Assembly (NCBI RefSeq): GCF_000721235.1 | Contig: NZ_JOFH01000021.1 | Span: forward strand, 61,288-125,287 | Length of the DNA stretch: 64,000 nt | Source of the DNA: Streptomyces olivaceus | Lineage (GTDB): Bacteria > Actinomycetota > Actinomycetes > Streptomycetales > Streptomycetaceae | Direction of reading: 5' to 3' | In this document: piece by piece, positions 8,834 to 16,653 of the stretch | Layout of the letters: each line of letters starts with the position of its first letter | Numbering within the stretch: position 1 is the first letter of the stretch | Position numbers and translations under genes: made by a program | Notes under the pieces: model-generated | What the model saw: the letters and a program-made list of their open reading frames with translations, nothing else | What the model was told of the DNA's origin: nothing | The model's database searches: none

Positions 8834-9472
8834 GTGGGAACCGAGCTTGGGCCGATGGCCATCGCGCGTCGCAGCGGCGATGAGTTGATACACGCCAACG
8901 GCAGGACGGTGGGCAAGCTCGCCGACTTCTGGAGTTGGGCGTGCTCCGACCTGACCAGCAACACCATGCGAGGCGTGCTGGCCGAGTACCTCGTGGCCAC
9001 CGCGCTGGGCGCTGCCACGGGTACCCGTACCGAATGGGACGCGGTTGACATCCGTACGCCCCAGAACTGGCGTATCGAGGTGAAGTCAACGGCCTACCTA
9101 CAGTCGTGGGCACAGTCGCAGACGTCGAGAGTCTCCTTCGGCATCGCGCCCGCCTCCGGTTGGGACGCCCGGACCGACATCACTTCAGCCGATGTACTGC
9201 GCAGCGCGGACGTGTACGTGTTCTGCCTTCTGCATCACCGGGAGAAGCAGACCCTAGATCCTCTGGACCTTGGCCAGTGGACCTTCTATGTCCTGCCCAC
9301 TCACGTCTTGGACGAGCGTTGTCGGCTTCAGAAGACCATCACCTTGGCCAGCCTTGAGAGCCTCAAACCGTTGAAGACCGGTTTCGTCGGCCTCCCGGAA
9401 GCCGTCTCAGCCTGCGCCGGACCCTCTCTGCCGGCCTCGGGTGAGACGTCCCGCTTCGTTGGGTCAGCATGA
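8834..9472 (+). CDS. PD-(D/E)XK nuclease-like protein
   Basis: A 212-residue protein with the signature of the restriction-endonuclease fold. It shows a helix with an acidic residue (RGVLAEYLVATAL), then EWDAVDI, then IEVKST, which together form an E...D...ExK active site. An LRSADVYVFCLL strand and a WTFYVLPT strand complete the core. The GTG at 8834 is chosen because GGAGG ends five bases upstream; an ATG at 8855 is the alternative. The open frame extends left through the tRNA, but that part is not coding. No methyltransferase is nearby, so this is not an ordinary restriction-modification pair. It may act in defence or DNA repair. It is the first gene after tRNA-Pro, a usual cargo position. 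Confidence 0.7.
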   Translation: MGTELGPMAIARRSGDELIHANGRTVGKLADFWSWACSDLTSNTMRGVLAEYLVATALGAATGTRTEWDAVDIRTPQNWRIEVKSTAYLQSWAQSQTSRVSFGIAPASGWDARTDITSADVLRSADVYVFCLLHHREKQTLDPLDLGQWTFYVLPTHVLDERCRLQKTITLASLESLKPLKTGFVGLPEAVSACAGPSLPASGETSRFVGSA

Positions 9473-9500
9473 GTGGGCACGACAGGAGAACCACCCCCAC

Positions 9501-10303
9501 GTGACCAGTACTAACCCCCCACGTCCGCTGAGAAGATCGCGCTCGTCACAGGAGGCAACCGCGGCATCGGTCGCGCCACGGTCGAGGCGTTGGCCGCCGA
9601 CGGCGTCGATGTCGTGTTCACCTACCGCTCGCACGAGGACGAGGCCGAGCAGACCGTCGATGCCGTGGCCGCCGTCGGCCGGAGGGCCACGGCGATCCGG
9701 CTCGACGCCGCCGACACTGCTTCCCATCCCTCGTTCACCGCGGCCCTGGCTGAGGTCCTGCGGGCGGAGTGGGGCCGGGGCACGTTCGACATCCTGGTCA
9801 ACAACGCCGGCTTCTCCGGCGACAGTCCTCTGGGCGCTACCGAAGAGAGCGTCATCGATCAGCTCTACCAGGTCCACTTCAAGGGCGTCTACCTGCTCAC
9901 CCAGGCCCTTGCCACCGCGTCCGAGGGCTCCGAGCCGCTGCTCGCCGACGGCGGCAGGATCATCAACTTCTCCTCCTGCCTCTCGCGGATCGTCACCGCG
10001 CCGTTCTCGGTCTACTCGGCGTTGAAGGGCGCGGTCGAGGTCTTGACCCGCTACTGGGCCGTCGAACTCGGCGGGCGCGGCATCACTGTCAACACCATCG
10101 CCCCCGGCCCGGCGGCCACCGACTTCGCCGGCGGTTACCTGCGGATCAGCGAGGAGTACCAGAAGGCCATGAGCGACATGTCGGCTCTGGGCCGGGTCGC
10201 CGCCGCCGACGACATCGGCCCGGCCGTGACGGCTCTGGTGAGTGCCGCCACACAGTGGATCACTGCCCAGCGCATTGAGGTCAGCGGAGGAATCCACCTC
10301 TGA
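9501..10303 (+). CDS. SDR-family oxidoreductase with frameshifted 5' end
   Basis: NAD(P)-dependent short-chain dehydrogenase/reductase of the 3-oxoacyl-ACP reductase type. TGGNRGIG is the cofactor motif, NNAGFSGD the structural motif, and YSALK carries the catalytic Tyr and Lys with Ser in NFSSC. The core frame (about 9533-10303) has no ATG, GTG, TTG or CTG between an upstream TAA (9512) and the dinucleotide-binding motif. A plausible start, GTG at 9501 (MTSTNPP), is in another frame. One extra C in the C6 run at 9515-9520 would join the two. The gene is therefore a pseudogene, a homopolymer sequencing error, or starts at TTG 9590 without its cofactor motif. Its 3' end overlaps the next gene antisense. 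Confidence 0.75.
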
Positions 10304-10806
10304 CCCGTCCGTACGGTTCTCGGGTCCGGCTCCGCAGCGCCCCCGGTCCTGTCGGTCACCTCGCGCGCGAGACGCAGCACCGCGTAGACGGCCTTGCCGC
10401 CCGAGGGATGCCGGTACGAGTCCCAGCGCTCGCTCGACAGCGCCACCACCGGCAGGCCCCGGCCGTTCTCGGCGTCCGCGTCGGGCGTGCGCATCCGGGG
10501 CAGCGTCCGGCTGGTGTCCCAGACCTCGACCGTCAGCGTCCGTTCGCACACGCGCAACCGCACCGCGACCGACGGCAGCGTCTCGCGCTCGCCACGGCCC
10601 GGCTCGGCCTTCGGGGTGCCGCCGGCCTCCACGGCGTTGGTCGACAGCTCGGATGCGATCAGCGCCGCGAGCTCGCCCAGGTACTCAAGTCCCCAGTCGC
10701 TGAGGACGTTCGACGCGAACCGCCCGCCCAACGGCACCGCCCCGGGCTCAGCGGCGTGACGGATCACGAGGGTCAAGGGTCGGTCCTCCCAGTCGATCAG
10801 GTCCAC
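10135..10806 (-). CDS. RsbW-like histidine-kinase-type ATPase domain protein with antisense-coded tail
   Basis: The first 150 residues are a HATPase_c domain of the anti-sigma/regulatory type. The N box is LAALIASELSTNAVEAGG, and the ATP-lid region is VEVWDTSRTLPR...ENGRGLPVVALSSERWD. Streptomyces has many such genes paired with XRE/DUF397 genes. The last 56 residues (10135-10303) are translated from the antisense strand of the SDR 3' end and do not resemble the family, so the original stop appears lost. A GTG at 10806 gives the start. A truncated DUF397 gene lies 15 bases away on the other strand, pointing to a rearranged module. It may still be functional. Confidence 0.6.
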   Translation of the reverse strand: MDLIDWEDRPLTLVIRHAAEPGAVPLGGRFASNVLSDWGLEYLGELAALIASELSTNAVEAGGTPKAEPGRGERETLPSVAVRLRVCERTLTVEVWDTSRTLPRMRTPDADAENGRGLPVVALSSERWDSYRHPSGGKAVYAVLRLAREVTDRTGGAAEPDPRTVRTGQRWIPPLTSMRWAVIHCVAALTRAVTAGPMSSAAATRPRADMSLMAFWYSSLIRR

Positions 10807-10820
10807 CGACTCGGCCGTGA

Positions 10821-10976
10821 CTGCTCACGGAGGGGCAGTGCATAGAGGTCGCCGCCCTGCCCGCCTCGACAGCCGGCCGCGACAGCGAAGTCCCCGGCAG
10901 CCCTGTGCTCCTGTTCACCCGCGACGGGTGGCGGGACTTCGTCGGAGCCGTCAGTCGTCGCGCGTTCCGCGGCTGA
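10821..10976 (+). pseudogene. DUF397 protein remnant (5' deleted)
   Basis: The reading frame ending at the TGA 10974-10976 gives CIEVAALPA, then VPGSPVLLFTRDGWRDFVGAV. This is the conserved C-terminal half of DUF397 proteins. A stop at 10818 cuts it off with no start codon, and the N-terminal WRKSS-type motif is gone. DUF397 genes normally sit next to an XRE regulator and a HATPase gene such as the one at 10135-10806. Confidence 0.75.
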
Positions 10977-11085
10977 CGCCGGCTCTCGCTTGCACGCCCA
11001 ACTGACCCGCGTTGCGCCTAAGGTGGCGTGGTCACGTTCGCCGGTGCGGAGCAGGACGAGCGCCGGAGAGCGGGAGACGGCCGTC

Positions 11086-11898
11086 GTGTCGGGGGCGTGG
11101 GCCGGCGGATGGGACGTAACGGAGCGTCAGCGGGACGAGGGGAAGCCGGTGGCCAGGTGGGGTGGGCGTGAGGGTGGTAACGCGGTGCGCGTCGCCCTGC
11201 GTGCGGTGCTGGCCGGGGTCTCGGGCAGCGTGGTCGGAATCGCCGCGTACGCGATCAGCCAGACCGGCGGGCAGCGGCTGTCGGTCATCGTGGGGTGCCT
11301 CATCGGCGTCGCCGTGGCCCTCGGTCTGGAGCTGTACCGCAGGTCCGCCCAGCTGACCGAGGTCCGTCTCGTCCTCCTCGGCAACGAGATGTCGTTCACC
11401 ACCAAGACGGACATGCGGCAGGCCGCTCAGCGGATGTTCTTCCAAGCCGCCACCCGGGTCGCCACTCGTCCGCTGGAGGACGGCAGCGGGAACCTGCGCG
11501 AGGCCCTGACCTCGCTCAAGACGCTGTTCGACCTCTACCGGGAGCCACTGGAGGGCCACACGACGCCTCCTCCCCCGGCCAAGGGGGACTCGGTGTACGA
11601 ACTGGTGCTGGACATCCTCAACTTCGAGCTCGCCCCGTTCCTGGCCGCCTGGCACCCCAGTCTCGCGGACTTCGAAGCCCGCCATCCCGAGCGGGACGAG
11701 TCCGAGTGGCCGCAGAACGCCGCGTTCCGCGCGGAGCTGCGCCAGTTGCAGGAGCGGCTGCGGCCGTACGTGATCGGGCTGGGGGAGATCGCCGGCATCC
11801 GGGATCCGGAGCGGCACCTGCGTCCTTCGGGGCGCTCCGCTCAGAGCCGTCCTGCGGTCCCGCAGCAGGACGGGGCACGACCCGGCACGCGGGAATGA
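11086..11898 (+). CDS. Two-TM membrane protein sharing a C-terminal domain with the TIR-NB-ARC protein
   Basis: A 270-residue protein with no recognised family. The cytosolic N-terminus of about 30 residues is followed by two membrane helices (about 35-58 and 63-82) and a soluble region. The stretch from about residue 120 to 245 matches the C-terminus of the TIR-NB-ARC protein encoded 198 bases downstream. NLREALTSLKTLF (from residue 136) pairs with SLREALTSLHSLF, and PFLAAWHPSL (W189) with PFLTTWHPAL, with nearly equal spacing. The GTG at 11086 has GGGAGA about 10 bases upstream; the frame is open further left. I infer a membrane effector or anchor recruited through the shared domain. Confidence 0.65.
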   Translation: MSGAWAGGWDVTERQRDEGKPVARWGGREGGNAVRVALRAVLAGVSGSVVGIAAYAISQTGGQRLSVIVGCLIGVAVALGLELYRRSAQLTEVRLVLLGNEMSFTTKTDMRQAAQRMFFQAATRVATRPLEDGSGNLREALTSLKTLFDLYREPLEGHTTPPPPAKGDSVYELVLDILNFELAPFLAAWHPSLADFEARHPERDESEWPQNAAFRAELRQLQERLRPYVIGLGEIAGIRDPERHLRPSGRSAQSRPAVPQQDGARPGTRE

Positions 11899-12019
11899 CG
11901 CCGCGCTCGGCGGCCTCGCGCGGTGAGCGCGGTGAGCCTGGTGTCGCATGATGGCAAGGTGACGATCTCTGTCGTGCGGACACCTGGTGGGCCGGTCCCG
12001 GACCACCACGCCATTTACG

Positions 12020-12028
12020 CCCCCCCCC
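12020..12028. repeat. C9 homopolymer in the leader of the TIR-NB-ARC gene
   Basis: Nine consecutive C bases lie 67 bases before the start codon, a length unusual for this window. Such a tract can vary by slippage. Its position makes a promoter or leader effect possible; none is demonstrated. Confidence 0.6.
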
Positions 12029-12095
12029 AGCGATTTTCCGACTGTCGTGAGGGAGGGGACAGCCTGTCGACCGCGGTCCCCCCGAGGAGGCGGAC

Positions 12096-14276
12096 ATGAG
12101 TACGCCCGACGCCTCGGCACCGGGAGCCGCGGAGGCACCGGGAGCACCGGGAGCACCGGGATGGGACGTCTTCGTCAGTTACAGCCGGTCCGACGCCGGC
12201 CGGGTCGGGGCGCTGGTGTCCGCGCTGCGCGCACGTGACCTGCGCGTCTTCGTCGACGACACGGCCGTGGACGACTTCGCGTCCATCACCGCCACCGTCA
12301 CAGAAGCGCTGGCCCACTCCCGCATACTGCTCGCCCTGTACTCGGCCGACTACCCGCAGCGGCGCGCGTGCCAGTGGGAGCTGACCTACGCGTACCTGGC
12401 CGGACAGCGCGAGGGCGATCCTCGTCGGCGCATCCTGGTGCTGAACCCCGAGCCCGCTTCCGACCACGTGCACCCGGTCGAACTGCGAGACGCCCGGCAC
12501 TGGCCCTGGCCCACCGCCCCGGAGCTGCTCGACCGTCTCGCCGCGCGCGTGGCCGGCCACGTGGACACCGTCGCCACGTTCATGGGAGAGGCGGCGGACG
12601 CGTCCGTCGTTCCGTGGCTGCCCGCGCCGGCCCGTACGGGTTCGTTCCGCTTCACCGCCCGGCTGCCCGAGCAGTGGCACATCCACACGGCCCTGCACCG
12701 TCACCGTGCTCCGCTGGTCGACCGGACCGGCGGGGGACGCGGCGCGCAACTGCGCGGCATGCCGGGGCTGGGGAAGTCGTTGCTGGCCCAGGAATACGCC
12801 CTCCACTTCAGTTCGGCCTTTCCGGGCGGCGTCTTCTGGTTCGACCTGCACCGGTACGAGGGACAGCCCGCGGAAGCGATGCGGTCGTACGCGGAGCAGG
12901 TCTCCACTGTGCTGGCGGCCCTGCGGGTCACCGCGTCGGCCTCCTCACTGCCCGGCCTGCTCAGCCACCTCGCCATCGCGCTGGGAGAACGCGGTCTGCC
13001 CTGCCTGTGGGTGGTCGACGGCGTCCCCGACGGACTCGCCACGGACCAGCTCACTCTGCTGCGCGGCCCGCACCTGCTCACGGCCACCCTGATCACAACG
13101 CGGTCCCTGCGGTACACGGACTTCGCCGAGTGCGTCGACATGGCTCCGTTGTCGGACGCCGACGGCTACCACCTCCTCACCTCCCGTCGCGTACCCGGCG
13201 ACGAACCGGAGCAGGCCGCCGCTCTCGCGCTCGTCCGTGATGTCGGCGGGCACCCGGAGGCGCTGGATCTTCTCGCCGACCTCGCCGACCTCACCGTCAC
13301 CGGTGACTTCGCCGGCCTGCGCAACCGGTTGCACGCCCACGGCCCGGACGTACTGGCCACCCGCCGGCCGGTGTCCGCCACCGGTGCGCCGGCCCGGCGT
13401 CCCCTCTCGACTGCCTTGCTGCCGCGTCCCCTCCTCAGTGCGGACCCGGCCGACGACGTCCTGCGGCTGCTCGCCCTCGCCTGCCCGGCACCGTTGTCCC
13501 AGACAACCCTGGAGAACGTCCTGTCCGCCATCGGCCCCTACGACCCGTGGGACGTGGGACCCCTCGTCGCGGAGGCCGTGGAGGCCCTTCGCGGCTCCGG
13601 TGCACTGCGCCACGCATCGCCCGACCGGTCGTGGACCGTCCATCCGCTGCTCGCCCGGGCCGTACACCGCCACGACACGGACGTGGCCCGCCAGGAAGAC
13701 CTCCGTCGTGGCCTCCTGCACACGCTCGTTCCGGGCACTTTCGCTCGGGGCTCGGTTCCGACCGGGATCGCTACGGCGAGTGCCCGCACAGCCGAACTCG
13801 CGCCCGATGCCTCCGTCGGTACCCGCCCCAGCCCGCTGGAACGAGCAGCGGCCTTCGACCTCCAGGTCGAGCTGGTCACCCGAGTCGGAGTCCAGCCGCT
13901 CCCCCGGGACCACGGATCCCTGCGAGAAGCACTGACCTCACTCCACTCACTGTTCGCCACGACACGCGACCTGCTGCACCGAGTCGCGACCGAAACAGCC
14001 ACCACAGCCACCCCTCTGACCTTCCCCGCCATCGCCGCGCGGCTGACCAACACCCATCTGCGTCCCTTCCTCACCACATGGCACCCGGCACTCCAGGAAC
14101 ACGAAGCGACTCGACCACCAGACGTCAGCCCCGTCGAGCACGAGAGGAGCTGGAAGCGCTCCCCCGAGATGCGTGCGGACCTGGCCGGGCTGCGAGGACC
14201 ACTCGCATCTGTCGCCGAGGAACTCGCGGCCCTGTGCGGCGTCGATCTCCTGACGCCTTCTTCACCACCCGAGTGA
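12096..14276 (+). CDS. TIR-NB-ARC (STAND) protein with a shared C-terminal domain
   Basis: A 726-residue NLR-like protein. A TIR domain occupies residues about 22-150 (WDVFVSYSRSDAGRV; putative NADase Glu95 in CQWELTY). The NB-ARC module has Walker A GMPGLGKS at residues 221-228, Walker B LWVVDG near D308, and a TLITTRS sensor. A winged-helix region (about 440-560) ends in WTVHPLLARAVHRHD. The last 140 residues match the soluble part of the upstream membrane protein (S608 to W662 region). No LRR, WD or TPR repeats are seen, so the shared domain occupies the usual sensor position. GAGGAGG precedes the ATG. Bacterial TIR-STAND proteins are known phage-defence ATPases that deplete NAD; that role is inferred here. 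Confidence 0.85.
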   Translation: MSTPDASAPGAAEAPGAPGAPGWDVFVSYSRSDAGRVGALVSALRARDLRVFVDDTAVDDFASITATVTEALAHSRILLALYSADYPQRRACQWELTYAYLAGQREGDPRRRILVLNPEPASDHVHPVELRDARHWPWPTAPELLDRLAARVAGHVDTVATFMGEAADASVVPWLPAPARTGSFRFTARLPEQWHIHTALHRHRAPLVDRTGGGRGAQLRGMPGLGKSLLAQEYALHFSSAFPGGVFWFDLHRYEGQPAEAMRSYAEQVSTVLAALRVTASASSLPGLLSHLAIALGERGLPCLWVVDGVPDGLATDQLTLLRGPHLLTATLITTRSLRYTDFAECVDMAPLSDADGYHLLTSRRVPGDEPEQAAALALVRDVGGHPEALDLLADLADLTVTGDFAGLRNRLHAHGPDVLATRRPVSATGAPARRPLSTALLPRPLLSADPADDVLRLLALACPAPLSQTTLENVLSAIGPYDPWDVGPLVAEAVEALRGSGALRHASPDRSWTVHPLLARAVHRHDTDVARQEDLRRGLLHTLVPGTFARGSVPTGIATASARTAELAPDASVGTRPSPLERAAAFDLQVELVTRVGVQPLPRDHGSLREALTSLHSLFATTRDLLHRVATETATTATPLTFPAIAARLTNTHLRPFLTTWHPALQEHEATRPPDVSPVEHERSWKRSPEMRADLAGLRGPLASVAEELAALCGVDLLTPSSPPE

Positions 14277-14386
14277 GTTGCCGTCGGAGGGCCGTACGAT
14301 CGCCTGCGAGCCCGTTGGCAACCCGTACCGGCCATCAACGCTTTCGCAGAGGTCGGTGCCACCCCCACGGCTCGGCCGCACCGGAG

Positions 14387-14399
14387 ACACCAGGTCAGG
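14387..14399. repeat. Right 13-bp direct repeat (possible island border)
   Basis: This is the second copy of the sequence at 8632-8644. It forms the entry of the hairpin at 14390-14437, which resembles a displaced tRNA terminator. Confidence 0.5.
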
Positions 14400-14437
14400 G
14401 GCCTGATCCGCAGTGCGGGTCGGGTCCCTGAGGTGTT
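14390..14437 (+). terminator. Hairpin downstream of the TIR-NB-ARC gene
   Basis: The arms CAGGTCAGGGGCCTGATCCG and TGCGGGTCGGGTCCCTGA pair imperfectly with several G-U pairs. The hairpin lies 115 bases after the TIR-NB-ARC stop. Confidence 0.55.
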
Positions 14438-14555
14438 TCCTGGGGCCTTTGAGAGCCGGTAGGGAGGCGGCTGCCGGGGGATGCGGGGTGGCAGGGCGGG
14501 GTGGGGGAGAGAAAGCACGTGGCGTGCGACGGGGCGCAGCGGTGATAGTTGGCGT

Positions 14556-15260
14556 ATGGATGGGATCGATGCCGCGCGCGCCGTTGTAGAGAAGCAGCAC
14601 CCCGAAGCGCGTACCGCGTTCCTGGGCGGCAGTGTCGCCACCGGTCGCGGTACGGCGACGTCGGACCTCGACATCGTGGTGCTGCTCCACGGGGCGCCGG
14701 CCCCCTACCGGGAGAGCCTCCAGTACGCCGGCTGGCCGGTGGAGATGTTCGTGCACACCGAGGCGACGTGGCACGCCTACATCGATCGGGAGCTGCCCAC
14801 GCGCCGGTCGCCGCTGCTGTGGATGTGTGCCGCCGGGCTGGTGCTCTTCGACACCGACGGGCTCGGGGCGCGGCTCGCCGCACACGCCCGGAAGCTGACC
14901 GACGCCGGACCGCCCCCGGTGCCGGCGGAGGAGATCGACGACCACCGCTACGCGATCACCGACCTCCTCGACGACCTCGCGGGGAGCACCGACCGGAGCG
15001 AGCGGCTGTTCATCGCGGGCGAGCTGGTCCGCCGGACCGGGGAGTTGGCGCTGGCGGCTGCCGGGTCCTGGGGCGGTGGTGGGAAGTGGCTGGCACGTCG
15101 CCTCGAGACGGCCGTGCCGGGGCTCGGTGCACGCCTCCACCACGGACTGCAGGAGGTTCTGAGCGGGAGGGTGGAGCCTCTCGTGGCCGTCGTCGACGAG
15201 GTGCTCGGGCAGGTCGGCGGCCGGTTGTGGGTCGGCTACAAGCGTGCTGGCATCGCTTGA
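14556..15260 (+). CDS. Nucleotidyltransferase-domain protein
   Basis: A 234-residue protein of the DNA polymerase beta-like nucleotidyltransferase superfamily. The motif GGSVATGRGTATSDLDIVV holds the GS and the D-x-D metal ligands. This is followed by VEMFVH, the strand that usually carries the third acidic residue. The C-terminal half is helical, as in aminoglycoside adenylyltransferase-like and HEPN-partnered MNT proteins. The ATG at 14556 is chosen over upstream codons because the family starts just before the catalytic motif. The acceptor is unknown. No HEPN gene is adjacent, which argues against a simple MNT-HEPN antitoxin. Confidence 0.8.
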   Translation: MDGIDAARAVVEKQHPEARTAFLGGSVATGRGTATSDLDIVVLLHGAPAPYRESLQYAGWPVEMFVHTEATWHAYIDRELPTRRSPLLWMCAAGLVLFDTDGLGARLAAHARKLTDAGPPPVPAEEIDDHRYAITDLLDDLAGSTDRSERLFIAGELVRRTGELALAAAGSWGGGGKWLARRLETAVPGLGARLHHGLQEVLSGRVEPLVAVVDEVLGQVGGRLWVGYKRAGIA

Positions 15261-15428
15261 ACCCTCAGCCCTCTCGCCTTCGGGTGGAAGCAGCCCCGTG
15301 CCGGGTCCGGTTCGCGTCTCGTGGACGCCGGCGACCGGGCACGATCGGCCGGTTTGTTCGAAGGCCGCGGCGCGCGCCGTGCCGGTCAGTGCCTCAGCGG
15401 CGGTGTACGGCGGGTGGGCGCGCTGCAC

Positions 15429-15468
15429 GGTCCCGGGCGGTGCGACCGTGGTCGTACCGCCCGGGACC
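15429..15468. terminator. Terminator hairpin between convergent genes
   Basis: A perfect 13-bp stem (GGTCCCGGGCGGT at 15429-15441, its complement at 15456-15468) ends ten bases before the ABC permease stop codon. Confidence 0.85.
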
Positions 15469-15477
15469 TGCGGCGGC

Positions 15478-16653
15478 CTACGCGGCCAGGGCCTGGCGCC
15501 AGCGCACCGGGGCGCCCACCCTGAGGACCGAGTTGCTGTAGATGCGGGCGGCGAGGGTGATGCAGCAGACCGTGGCCGCCAGCAGGAGTGCGGCGGCGAT
15601 CAGTTGCTCGGGAAGGTTGGCCGTGCCGACCGACGCCTTGAGCGGCATCAGGAGGCCGGAGAAGGGCGGGATGTACTGCACGACCGAGATCCAGGACGCG
15701 GAGAGGTCGGTGGCGGCTGCCGTCGCCGTGCCGACCGGGGCGAGGGCGAGCAGCATCACCGGGGTGAGTACGCCCTGCAGGTCCTCGGGGCGCGACACCA
15801 GGGAGCCGGCCGCCGCGTACAGCGAGGCGAACAGGGCGAACGTCAGCAGGAACCAGAGCACCGTCACCACCAGGGCCTGCGCTCCCGGCAGTTCCGTGCT
15901 CGTGTCGGACACCAGTGCCTGTCCGCAGACGACGGCGCCCAGCATCGTCGCCACCTGCACCATGCCGGCCGTGATGATGCCGGCGACCTTGCCCATGAGG
16001 AGCTCCAGCGGCGTGAGCGTGGCCAGCAGCACCTCGACCACCCGGGTCGACTTCTCCTCGACCACGCCCTGGGCGATCACCGACCCCTGATTCACGATCT
16101 GCGTGAACAGCACGATGATCAGCGTCGCCGCGGCGCCCAACTGGAGGGTGCCGACGGACTTTCCGACCGTCACGGTGGTGAGTTCGGCGGCGGCGGTGTC
16201 CCGTTCCAGGCGTTGCAGGTCCACGTCCTGCCGGAGCAGGGCCTGGTGGCCGGCCCACGACGTGGCGAGTGCCTCGGCTCCCGCCTTCGCCTGGTCGCCG
16301 GTGTCGGCGCGTGAGAGGAGGGTGGCGCGGTTGCCGGTGACGACCACGGCGGCGTCCGCGTCCTTGTTCTCGACGAGCTTTCGGCCGTCGGTCATGCCGT
16401 CGCAGGACGTGACCCGTATGCCGGGAGGGGCGGTGCCGGTCGACTCGGCCGGCGCGCCGCACACCGCCACCGTCGAGTCGCCGGTGCCGCCCAGCATGCT
16501 GAAGCCCATGACCAGGCCGAAGGTGACGAGGGAGAGCAGGGCGAGGCCGACGACGTAGCCCCGGGTGCACATGCGTGCGCGCAGCTCGCGGGTGTACACC
16601 AGTCGGACACGGGTGGGGCGCAGCGTGTGCTGTCTGGAGCCCGGGCGCTTCAT
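15478..16653 (-). CDS. ABC-2 type transporter permease (NatB-like)
   Basis: A 391-residue membrane protein. It has an N-terminal membrane helix (residues about 32-55), a large extracytoplasmic domain (about 55-175) and then five or six helices in the second half. The layout is that of Na+/drug-export permeases such as NatB, in which EKSTRVVEVLLATLTPLELLMGK is the conserved cytoplasmic motif (read here around residues 190-212). Its start overlaps the stop of the ATPase gene by four bases (ATGA), so the two form one exporter operon. The substrate is unknown. Confidence 0.88.
   Translation of the reverse strand: MKRPGSRQHTLRPTRVRLVYTRELRARMCTRGYVVGLALLSLVTFGLVMGFSMLGGTGDSTVAVCGAPAESTGTAPPGIRVTSCDGMTDGRKLVENKDADAAVVVTGNRATLLSRADTGDQAKAGAEALATSWAGHQALLRQDVDLQRLERDTAAAELTTVTVGKSVGTLQLGAAATLIIVLFTQIVNQGSVIAQGVVEEKSTRVVEVLLATLTPLELLMGKVAGIITAGMVQVATMLGAVVCGQALVSDTSTELPGAQALVVTVLWFLLTFALFASLYAAAGSLVSRPEDLQGVLTPVMLLALAPVGTATAAATDLSASWISVVQYIPPFSGLLMPLKASVGTANLPEQLIAAALLLAATVCCITLAARIYSNSVLRVGAPVRWRQALAA

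Noticed and set aside
14360..14390. A duplicated tRNA-Pro 3' end as a true attR site
   Set aside because: Only short matches such as GCCACCCC remain; the T-arm sequence is absent, so only the 13-bp repeat is reported.
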